Source: Cydia pomonella (taxonomy: Eukaryota > Arthropoda > Insecta > Lepidoptera > Tortricidae). Taken from it: 64,000 nucleotides of DNA. The notes under the pieces are model-generated. The model was not told the origin of the DNA. It searched no databases and was given only the letters and a program-made list of their open reading frames with translations. The stretch lies in contig NC_084704.1 of the NCBI RefSeq assembly GCF_033807575.1, positions 25,893,968 to 25,957,967 of the forward strand, read 5' to 3'. Numbering within the stretch: position 1 is the first letter of the stretch; the number at the start of each line of letters is the position of its first letter. Made by a program: the position numbers and the translations under genes. Of this stretch, positions 22,501 through 35,000 are shown one piece after another.

Positions 22501-25500
22501 TAATATGTATTCGTAGTACCTAAATTGTAAAAAAAGGTCGACATTTTTATTTTTGGTAAAATCATGTTAATAATCCGAAAACGCTTTCTTACCAGTGTCT
22601 GATCCACCAAGTGCTATTGTAATTGATAGTGGGTTCCTTCTACATCGAGTGGTTTGGCAATCCAAAGGAAAAAAATATCTCCTAAGGATCACAAAATGTT
22701 TGCACACCTCCTGGGATAGAGCAAACTGGGATTACACGCATTTAGGACCAAATAAATCAAGCAGCAACTCGGCCTGGCCGACACATCTGGTGTGCAAGAG
22801 ACCAAAATACGCTACAAAATCGGTAATCTACGTCGAGAAAATCGGTTGGCCACAAGCCCGACGGTAAGATTTTTTGGCCATGAGCTTTGATGGCCTCCTC
22901 GTAAGGTTGGAGATGTGCTTACGTGTCCTCACTCTCTTACGACCCTTCGTTATTAGATGGGTACTTGCACACGTATCAAGAAGTTTCGTGTACATAAGTA
23001 CTACACTACGACTGCGATGCTGATGCAGCCTGCGCGTTTTTTTTTCCTATGATTTTGGTGCCCCCCTAGACTTAATAGTTAATCCGGCACTGTTTATACT
23101 TGACGCGGTGAATGATGATCCCTATGACAGTTCATTTTTGTATGGAGTAACTATGACTGTTTTTTGGTACTTTAATAGATTTTTAGGGTTCCGTAGCCAA
23201 ATGGCAAAAAACGGAACCCTTATGGATTCGTCATGTCCGTCTGTCTGTCCGATTATGTCACAGTCACTTTTTTCCGAAACTATAACAACTATAAACTTCT
23301 CACTTTAGCTCAGAATCAGGCCAATGTCTAGACTAACCACAAATAGTCTATAATAGCACTATTTTCAGGTCTCCTCTGGCCGAGGCCCACCGGCGACACG
23401 GATCTCGGTAACTTCCTCTCCAAGATCAACCTGAATAGCATCGAGATGAAGATTGACCGCCATGGTGAGACTGACAAACTGATGCAGGCAGCTTTTCAGG
23501 TACCTACTCACCGATCATAATTAACTGAGATTAATGATTAAATAACGTGGAAAGGATCAAATTGTTATCATAAAAATAATTAGACGAACTATTTACCTTT
23601 TTGTGAAACAAATTATTCATACAAATACTAAAAACTTGTCTCTACTCTCAAAAACCTGCCACTTACCGCGAACATCAAATGTGGAAAGTTCAGTATCTTC
23701 CTTCTCTTTCGCTCGAAAATTTTCGATCTTCGCGGCTTCTTTTTAGGGTTCCGTAGCCAAATGGCAAAAAACCCTTATAGATTCGTCATGTCCGTCTGTC
23801 TGTCCGATTATATTCCAGCCACTTTTTTCCGCAACTATAAGAGCTATACTGTTCAAACTTGGTAAGTAGATGTATTCTATGAACCGCTTTAAGATTTACG
23901 CACAAAAATAGAAAAAAAAACAACAAATTTTGGGCGTTCCCCATACTTAGAACTGAAACTCAAAAATTCTTTTTTCATCAAACCCATACGTGTGGGTTTG
24001 ATGAAAAAAGGTACTTGGTACGTGTGGATAGGTCTTCAAAAATGATATTGAGGTTTCTAATATCGTTTTTTTCGAAACTGAATAGTTTGCGCGAGAGACA
24101 CTTCCAAAGTGGTAAAATGTGTCCCCCCCCCCGTAACTTCTAAAATAACAGAATGAAAAATCTAAAAAAATATATGATATATACATTGCCATGCAAACTT
24201 TCACCGAAAATTGGTTTGAACGAGATCTAGTAAGTAGTTTTTTTTTAATACGTCATAAATGGTACGGAACCCTTCATGGGCGAGTCCGACTCGCACTTGG
24301 CCGCTTTTCAGGGTTCCGTAGCCAAATGGCAAAAAACGGAACCCTTATAGATTCGTCATGTCTGTCTGTCTGTCCGATTATGTCACCGCCACTTTTTTCC
24401 GAAACTATAAGAGCTATACTGTTCAAACTTGGTAAGTAGATGTATTCTATGAACCGCATTAGGATGTTTACACAAAAATAGAAAAAAAAAATGTTTTTTG
24501 GGGGTTCCCCATACTTAGAACTGAAACTCAAAAAATCTTTTTTCATCAAACCCATACGTGTGGGGTATCTATGGATAGGTCTTTAAAAATGATATTGAGG
24601 TTTCTAATATCATTTTTTTCTAAGCTGAATAGTTTGCGCGAGAGACACTTCCAAAGTGGTAAAATGTGTCCCCCCCCCCCGTAACTTCTAAAAGAACAGA
24701 ATGAAAAATCTAAAAAAAATATATGATATACATTGTCATGCAAAGTTCTACTGAAAATTGGTTTGAACGAGACCTAGTAAGTAGTTTTCTTTAAATACGT
24801 CATAAAATTAAAAAAAAAAAATTGTCATCAAACCCATAAGTAGGTACGTGTGGGGTATCTAGGGATAGGTCTTCGAAAATGATATTTAGGTTTCTTATAT
24901 AATTTTTTTCTAAACTGAATAGTTTGCGCGAGAGACTCTTCCAAAGTGAAAAAATGTGTGTCCCCCCCCCCCCCATCGTAACTTCTAAAATAACAGAATG
25001 AAAAATCTAAAAAAAATATATCATATACATTACCATGCAAACTTCCACCGAAAATTGGTTTGAACGAGATCTAGTAAGTAGTTTTTTTAATACGTCATAA
25101 AATTAAAAAAAAAATTTTTTTTTTCATCAAACCCATACGTGTGGGGTATTTAAATTTATGGATAGGTCTTCAAAAATGATATTTAGGTTCCTAACATCAT
25201 TTTTTTCTAAACTGAATAGTTTGCGCGAGAGACACTTCCAAAGTGAAATAATGTGTGTCTCCCCCCTGTAACTTCTAAAATAACAGAATGAAAAATATAT
25301 GATATACATTACCATGCAAACTTCCACCGAAAATTGGTTTGAACGAGATCTAGTAAGTAGGTTTTTTAAAAATTCATAAAATAAAAATATTTTTTTTTTT
25401 CATCAAACCCATACGTGTGGGGTATCTACGGATAGGTCTTCAAAAATGATATTGAGGTTTTTAGTATCATTTTTTTATAAACTGAATAGTTTGCGCGAGA

Positions 25501-28500
25501 GACACTTCCAAAGTGGTAAAATGTGTGTCCAAAGTGGTAAAATGTTGAACAAGATCTAGTAAGTAGATTTTTTTTAATACGTCATAAATGGTACGGAACC
25601 CTTCATGCGCGAGTTCGACTCGCACTTGGCCGCTTTTTAGGGTTCCGTAGCCAAATGGCAAAAAACGGAACCCTTATAGATTCGTCATGTCCGTCTGTCT
25701 GTCCGATTCTGTCACAGCCACTTTTTTCCGAAACTATAAAAGCTATACTGTTCAAACTTGGTAATTAGATGTATCCTATGAACCGCATTATGATGTTTAC
25801 ACAAAAATAGAAAAAAAAACAATAAATTTTGGGGGTTCCCCATACTTAGAACTGAAACTCAAAAAATCTTTTTTCATCAAACCCATCCGTGTGGGGTATC
25901 TATGGATAGGTCTTTAAAAATGATATTGAGGTTTCTAATATCATTTTTTTCTAAACTGAATAGTTTGCGCGAGAGACACTTCCAAAGTGGTAAAAAGTGT
26001 GTCCCCCCCCCGTAACTTCTAAAATAACAGAATGAAAAATCTAAAAAAAATATATGATATACATTGCCATGCAAACTTCCACCGAAAATTGGTTCGAACG
26101 AGATCTAGTAAGTAGTTTTTTTTTAATACGTCATAAAAATTAAAAAGAAATTTTTTTTCATCAAACCCATACGTGTGGGGTATCTAGGGATAGGTCTTCG
26201 AAAATGATATTTAGGTTTCTAATATAATTTTTTTCTAAACTGAATAGTTTGCGCGAGAGACTCTTCCAAAGTGAAAAAATGTGTGTCCCACCCCCGTAAC
26301 TTCTAAAATAACAGAATGAAAAATCTAAAAAAAATGTATCATATACATTACCATGCAAACTTCCACCGAAAATTGGTTTGAACGAGATCTAGTAAGTAGT
26401 TTTTTTAATAAGTCATAAAATAAAAAATATTTTTTTTTTTCATCAAACCCATACGTGTGGTGTATCTACGGATAGGTCTTCAAAAATGATATTGAGGTTT
26501 CTAATATCATTTTTTTCTAAACTGAATAGTTTGCGCGAGAGACACTTCCAAATTGGTAAAATGTGTGTCCTAAGTGGTAAAATGTTGAACGAGATCTAGT
26601 AAGTAGATTTTTTTTAATACGTCATAAATGGCACGGAACCCTTCATGCGCGAGTCCGACTCGCACTTGGCCGCTTTTTTAAATACGTAATAGGTGTCGTA
26701 GATATAATGACGTTCATAATCGGGCCTAAGTATTATTTAATGATGTATTGATGATTGTTAAATCATTCATTAATGAGGTCAGGTGGGGTTTCATGTTTCT
26801 CTTAAACATAGTTTATTTTGCTCGGGGCAAGATAAGTATTTTAAGTTGATTTTGTTATGCATTAGTTTTATTTTTAGTATTATAATTTAATTTAGTTTTA
26901 ATATGTTTAAGTATCTAAAAACTATAATTGTTTCTCTTCTGTTTCTCTTACCCCACCTACCTAACCTTATTGTGTAGATATCAGTTCAATGTACTCAATG
27001 CTCTTGCTGTTGTAAACACTATAATTTTCTATACTACTGTATCCCTCTTTCCCTCTATCCTGTCTAACAAGTACAAGTGGTGTGTGTGTAAATAGATAAA
27101 TATAAAAATCTTTTTACAGAGATTCCTCAGTATTGTGGCTCTAGCCATACCCAAAGATGCGACGCCGAAAACCAAAGGCAAGGTGTTAGATGTGCATCTT
27201 ATCAACCAGGATCCCGATAACGGCGGTTCGTATACCTAGCTTACATTATATGTAGAATAGTTTACTGTCCCGATAAATATTCTATTAGTCTGATTAAGAG
27301 CTCTCCTTCGCGTATTTTCACCTAAATAGTTGGTACGTCGCGTCGTCGATCCCGGTTCGGTATGAACAATTAATGTCGGTTAGAAATGAGGTTAAAGACC
27401 CCACTTATTATATGTATTTCCAACGAACAAAGGGTGGTAGTATTTCCAACGAATATCGACTCAAATATAAGGTGGAGGTCCGAAATTAGCGCTGATAAGT
27501 CGTGTTCGTAATATGTATGTAGGATATATTATGTGTTTTAAAAGGATTAATATCAAGAATGTCTAGTTGGCCCTATAGGCGTCAATTCTTAGGATTAAGT
27601 AAGTACTTAGGTTTTTTGGGATTGGCTTCTTACCAGAAAAGCGTTAAGATGAGATGATGGATGGAATTTCCGATAAAGCCGCGGGCCGCAGTTGGTTACT
27701 GATATAGTGAACTCATTGTTTAATTCTTTTTATCACAGATAAATATCAAACTACCGTTCTTTTCACGAAGGAAACTAGTATTTCGTTTAAGGATCAATGA
27801 TCTCTTGTTCAAATGAATCGGATTAGAATACCTATCACTGAGCGATCTCAAAATGTATACGGTCGACCGGTTCTCAAGTCGCCATTGGGGATGTTGAACT
27901 CAAATAAGCAAAGTCAACAACATGAGCGGTTCAAAGCGTTATTTTGAACTTTGCAAATAAAATTAGTGATAACATTTGAATGTAGGGTCTTTTATAAGGG
28001 TCATAAATTTGACGACACATAATATCAGTCCTGCGTTTTTATACAAATTTAGGTAGTTTAATAAAAACCAAGAAACCGATAACTACATCGTCAAATTGGG
28101 TACCTTTAGATTATGATGTTGCATGATGAATTGTTTGTATTTCCTTGTGTCGTATCTTGCTGAAATGTTATGCTTATCCTCACACACTTTTAAGCAAAGA
28201 TAAACATCAGTTATTACATGTATTTTAAAATGTTACTGTTGTTAAACATGTTCATTGTTTAACGATTTGTTCATAGATTTTTCCTTGGACATGCGTGAAA
28301 ACTACACACTGAAAATATCCGGGAACAACGATAAAGTGGAAGCCTTTGTAACTGGAGGGTCGTTTTTCGGAGTCCGCCATGGCCTAGAAACACTCTCTCA
28401 GCTCATTCTTTACGATGATATCAGAGATCATCTCTTGGTAAGTTATCTTTTAGGTCAATAACTGATAATATTTAATGGGTATCTTGGCATAAATCTATGT

Positions 28501-29047
28501 GGAACACACTTTTTTATCGGCAGATAGGTGTGTAGGTACCTGCTACATAATACTTATCTGATATACAGTAACATAAATGGATTTTTGCATGAACGTGGCA
28601 TTAGTAATTAGTAATTTCACACTTATTACAAGCCACGTAAACTATTAGACGAAGCAATTTACACAGCTTGCGGTCACCACACACATAGGCCCGTACCAAT
28701 AGTGCCCACGACCACTGATTATTTCAGTTGCGCCCACGTTTACTCGTATAAATTTAAAAAAATGTATTTACAAAAAGTAAAGCTGGCCTGTTATTGTATA
28801 CTTAAAATAGAATAGGATATTATTACTCAGATGTGTTGCTCGAATCATAGCAATTTAAATTGCTATGATTCGAGCTAATCTATTAGGTTACAGGTAAAAT
28901 GGCATCTATCGTGGTCACGGGCGAATTTGTAGCCTTGGCCGACCTAGGCACTGCCCCAGATCCCTTATTAAGTACTAGCCGCCCTTTTCTCAGCTCTTTT
29001 TTAGGGTTCCGTAGTCAACTAGGAACCATTATAGTTTCGCCATGTCC

Positions 29048-29082
<35 letters not shown>

Positions 29083-32000
29083 CGAGGCTTTGCTCCGTGG
29101 TTGTTAGTGCTAGAAAGCTGAAATTTGGCATGGATATATAAATCAATAAAGCCGACAATTTAGCACAATAAAATCTAAAAAATAATTTTTTTTAGGGTAC
29201 TTCCCCTACACGTAAAGTGGGGGTGAACATTTTTTTTTGCTTCAACCCTACAGTGTGGGATAACGTTGGAAAGGTCTTTCAAAACTAATAGGGGTCTTCA
29301 ACAAACATTTATAAAAGTAAAGATAAAGTGAATATATTCGGAGATAATTGCTCCGAAAGAAAAAAAAATGTGTGCCCCCCTCTAACTTTTGAACCATAGG
29401 TCCAAAAAATATGAAAAAAATATTGCAAGTAGAGCTTAAGAAAGACATTAAATGAAAACTATAGCGGATATGATCAGTTTAGCTGTTTTTGAGTTTTTCC
29501 CCAAAAAGTTTCCCCTTCATAGTAAAAAGACGTACACCCACAGTTCATCCCTTGGTTAATAATCTACCATACTTTAAGCTCCAGTTTAGCTTATTGTGAC
29601 GGAAGAGTAACTACGGAAACCTACTCTGAGCATGGCCCGACATGCTCTTGGCCGATTTTTTTATATATCTAGCCGCCCTAGGCCCAGGCCCACTCGAGCC
29701 TTAGGGCAAATTCGACACTGATCGTGGTCTTTGTAAACGCTTCATAATACACTGTCTAGCCCGTGTTACTGATACACTGCACTGGCATCATTAGTATCAC
29801 TAGACTAGAGTCTATGTAGAGGCCGCAGTGTGCCATGTTTATCTGCCGTTCGCTCCGGTCGCAAGCAGTATGTGTAGCTCGAATTCCGAGCCATTTGCTG
29901 TAAGTCACCTACTGTACTATTGTATGTTGTTTTAGATACCAATAAAAGTTGTTCCGAAATAACCTTTAACGAATACCTTCTTCGAATATCGTAAAGATGT
30001 TTTTATGGGTCTTCCTTTTATACTGACTATTAACTTTAGCGATTAAATTTTTGGTAGTTTGTATTAAAATCCACATTTTATTATTTGCTTCAATGACATT
30101 GCCAGATTGTTTTGATATTTGAATTTAATTTCACGGCTCATCGCAAGTTTTATGCTTAATAAATTGAAAAGATTATTTACCTCTGATGGAGTGGCATTCA
30201 GATTCTTTGCATCGCGCTCACACCAATCAACCGCAAGTGAGATACTCGTAATACACAGAGACTAACATCATAAGTATCAATATCAGATCAATCACAGTTT
30301 TAAATTCTGAATATCGTTTGTTTTAAGAATTATTTCGCTTGTTTTTCCAGAAATAACTCTATGGTCGCTCTAGTGCAAAAGAGCACGGCCACTTTACGAA
30401 TGAATTTTGTACTTTAAGTTAAAGCAGAGGAGGAATTTGAAAAACAATGCCTCTAGGTGTCTCTATCAATGGCTGTAGGATTGAATAACACAATCTGCGG
30501 AAGTTTAAAATTAATTTGAATAATTGTATGGTTTCTGTAAGTATGTGATTTTATTTCAGATCGTTCGAGATGTTAGCATTGTAGACAATCCGGTCTACCC
30601 ATACCGAGGACTGCTTCTCGATACAGCAAGGAACTATTATACCGTGGACTCTATTAAGAAAACTATAGGTGAGTAGCCTCATATTTTGTATTTACAATCA
30701 GATATTTCATAATAGAATATCTACAAAAAAGCAAGTCGCGTAAAAAGTATGCGTTCGGGGGATAAATTTGTTGTAAAGTAAGGCATGATGATGTCGCATC
30801 TCTTGCATAAAGAGTGGGCATGTTTTTGTATGCAATTGATATTGGAATATCTACTATATAATACAATCTTTATACCCGTGATTTGATTACTAGAAGTTTA
30901 TTTTACCAATAGATGCAATGGCCGCCGTGAAGTTGAACACTTTCCACTGGCACATTACGGACAGCCAGAGCTTCCCCTTTGTGTCTGAGAGGAGACCGAA
31001 GCTCTCGAAATATGGTGCTTACTCTCCTTCTAAGGTACGAAAGTTTATAAAACTACTGATCTATATAAATTACTGTTGGTGTACAGTAGATTAGTAAGTC
31101 TTAGGAGGGTAGATTACTCTTTTATTGGAACCTAATAAATATCGTTGAAGGGGCACAATACGAATCAGAGTATTTACTCGTATAATTTATAAAATGTACA
31201 ACCACAACATTATTTATAAAGTATAACATTGCAAAGAAACAGAATCACTTCACATGTTTGCTTCTCCCGCTTCTCCGCTCAATAACTTGTAATTTTCATG
31301 TCACCTTGAAAAAATAGTAATGAAAGCTACCAATTAAAAATCCCAAAAACAATTTTTCTACTCGTTGATGGTTGAATGACTTGGTACAGCAAACTGTAAT
31401 CGCATCTTATGCTTTTCACTATGGGCATAGAGAAATAAGTAAGCATAGAGTGCTCACTCCCATACATCAGTTTTCTTACTTAATAATAATAAGTTGTATG
31501 GGAGGTATGGTAAAACATATAATTATTAAGTTTAAAATTCGCTTAAAACTTAATACTTACTAAGCTTATAGGCCAGGCAACGAATGGTCAAAAAAACTTA
31601 GAGGAAATGCTTGGAATAAAATGTTTGACTTCGTAACTTTGGACTAGTTATACTTAGAAGGTGAACATATCAAAAGTCCCCGGCCGTAGCCCTTGAGCCG
31701 GGAGGGAGAGGAGAGTTTGAAAGTCTAATTTTTCGGTTTTGCGATTAGGTATATCTCGGAAATTATGAGTCTTAGCGACATGGCTACTAATACAAAATGA
31801 AAGTTGATTGAATTTGTTATAAGTTTTATTTTGTCAAGTTTTTCCATATCTTGTATAGTTTTAGCTCTTATATAGTGAAGCTGTTAGGCCGTGTTTGATA
31901 TCGTTTTCGTATAAATTCGGGGGTGCTAAATAAATAAAAAAACAAAAATTAAGTAAAATACTTTTTTTGAACGCCTCTTCACGCTTAAAGCGCGGGGGGC

Positions 32001-35000
32001 CTACCGCGAAAACCGAAATTCGCAAATTGTGGGGATCTTTCTCTTTTACTCTCACTAAGACGTAATTAGAGTGACAGAGAAAAATGCCCGCAATTGACGA
32101 ACTTCGATTTTCGCGGTTATAGCCCTGAACCGATTTCGTTGGGTATAGAGATATTTTGACCTCCGGTACAGAACATAGGATAGTTTTTATAACCAAAATC
32201 ATCTTTTGAGGGTGTGAAAAGTGGGGTGGAAGTTGCATGGGGAATCAATAACCGCTGAACCGATTTAGATTTAATTTGGGTAATCTACATCAATTGAAAA
32301 TAATACCAATCATGAATCTAATTTTAAACAGTATTAACCTAAGGAATTCAGCTTCGGCGAAGAAGCTGAATTCTCCCCCCCCCCCTCACATCCTATTTTA
32401 CACCTTTAAAGGATAATTTTTGAGATAACTATCTTATGTCCTATCTCGGGACTCAAAATAACTCTATACCAAATTTCAACTAAATCGGTTTAGGGGTTTA
32501 AGCGTGAAGAGGAGTTTTAAAACAAGGTATTTGTTTAATGTTTATATGTTTTTACTTCAGAATAGTGCCAATGTGATACCATAAATGAATTTCGCATTCC
32601 CAATTTATACAAAATCGATACCAAACATGGCCTAGTAGCTTCACTGATGTAGATATCAAGATAAAACTGAGAGCCCCAAATAAACTTTTAAGAGAGGATG
32701 TCTCGATCAAATTAAACTTAATCAGCATTCATTTTGTGTAAGTAGTCATGACGCAAAATTTCCACGATATATGTGAAAAACTGAAAAATGGGACCTTCAA
32801 TTCTACGAAACATCTAAAATAATACTTTTATTCCCTAAATATTTAATGAAGATTGATAAGTATCTCAGTAGACAAAAATGTAGTACTTTCAAAGACATAA
32901 ACGCGCGAGACATGTGTTGAAAGGACCAGACTATTTTTCATCACATGCCGGTTGCGTATGATTTGTTTTATAAAGCCCCGTTATGTACTTCTAGGTGTAC
33001 ACCCCAGCAGCGATGCGCGAGATTGTGGAGTACGGGCGCGTACGCGGCGTGCGCGTGCTACCCGAGTTCGACGCGCCCGCGCACGTCGGCGAGGGCTGGC
33101 AGGACACCAACCTCACCGTCTGCTTCAAGGTAACAAAAGCCGTACCAATCTAATTTACTATGCGCATGTTGATATTTCTTTACTGAGTATAAGGATAACG
33201 TACTTTAATAAGATGAAAAGGCTGCAGATATTTTTAATTTCTTTATAAACACTTTGCTGACCTGCCTACTCTGACCCCCAGCTATTAAATCATTGTAATA
33301 AATTGGTCATTTGCTAGATATTATTTCACTACATTTTGTTATAAAACTCAACATGCGTCATCGTCCCTTTGCTTTATTATTTTTATTAAGAGTAGTAAAG
33401 ACGACGGGGACCGAATCTTTAATATACATTGTCCTACAAATTTTACATTTATTCATGGATTTATATCTATATTATATATGGATACCTGTAGAAGAATTGT
33501 GTCAGATTTTGCATAATTGATTACTAAACATGTTTTACTTTTAATTAATCTAATTCACTCAAATTTTTACGCTATTTTTTTCCTGCAAAAAATTACATGG
33601 TATTTGCCAAAACCTCACGTCTTCCCCACGTGATTTTTAGTGAGATTCGGCTTAACACTAACCTCCCCCACCCCCTGAATTAATTGACGCCCCCAGATGG
33701 CTGCCTAAATAAAAGTAGCTACCTAGAGTTCTAGAGTAAAAATACTGGTTTTATTAAGACTTAAGTTTCACACTTGAAGTGTGCTCGAAAAACGAATATT
33801 TAATATTTACATGGTTTTGATGACAGGCGGAACCCTGGGCCTCGTTCTGCGTTGAGCCTCCGTGTGGTCAGCTGAACCCCACGAGGGATGAGTTGTACGA
33901 TGTGCTAGAAGACATTTACGCGGATATGGCAGGTAAACTATTTTCTAATTGCCTCACGTGATAATATTATACAGTATGTACCTACACTAAAGGAAACTGG
34001 CTAGCAACTTAGCGCATTTAAAACGGGATAATACTTTATTTATCCTTTTTGAAGTCGGTCTTACTTTTTTTTTAAAGATTAATTTTACTATATTAACATT
34101 ATGTTAATGTTAGGCGAAAGGATGTAAGTTGGTGAACCATAACAATTAAAAAGTATCTCTAATAAAAAATATAATTATATACCGTGTTTTTATTGAATTC
34201 CGTTAACTGTGGGGTATATTTTTATAAAAAATACTTAAATGTTGCATATAGCGTTGTTGTAACACGGAATTTTCATTTAACTCAACCAAACAATTGAAAA
34301 CTATGACATATCATTGTCATTTCGAACATCGGTAGTCCGAGATAGTACTTATGTTTAGTAGCAAATGTACTAAACACTAATCGATATGTAAACAGGCCCT
34401 AAGGCAAGTGTACACGCTCGTAAGGGCCTTATAAGATAAAAAATAAGTATTGATTCTGTATGTGTATGTTAATATGTACGTATTAGTCAATAGGAAACGT
34501 TTGCTAAATACGTTTTGTCTTAATAAAACTTGAAAATGTAAAGGACGCCGAATGGCAATTTGACCAAATAAATGAACGAAGTACAAATTTAATTTGCTAA
34601 AGATTCATTTGGAAAATGAAACTACTGCGATAAGTTTGTTGGGAAGTGAAATTTGGCGAAAATTATTTGGTCTAAAGGGCAATACACCGTTGTAATTCTG
34701 CATTCGTAATTTAACATACTAAAGCATTCTCAATTAACCCGTTTATTTCAGTTACGGTCCGCTTATAAATAGCCTGACCTCATTTAGACTAGTTAAAAGG
34801 CATTATCATGAATTTTGTTCGATAATAATTATATACTTATATAACTTCTGATTAGTTTCCAACAATTATAAAATCGTAATTGGCTACGGGTAGGTATTAG
34901 TATTTAGGTACATACCTACATATTGTATTTTTTTATTAACTTGACAAACAACATTTCATCTCCAGAGATATTCCAGCCGGACATCTTCCATATGGGCGGA

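Noticed and set aside
23947..26358. Series of similar minus-strand 65-93-codon frames, possibly a tandem gene family
   Set aside because: They recur because they are the same non-coding subrepeat; the reading frames depend on the length of a C-run.
24544..26640. CRISPR-like array
   Set aside because: The whole ~285-bp unit is repeated, with no short repeats separated by unique spacers, and the genome is eukaryotic.
32945..33248. Arg/Ala-rich frames around Hex1 exon 8
   Set aside because: Out-of-frame readings of the GC-rich exon.
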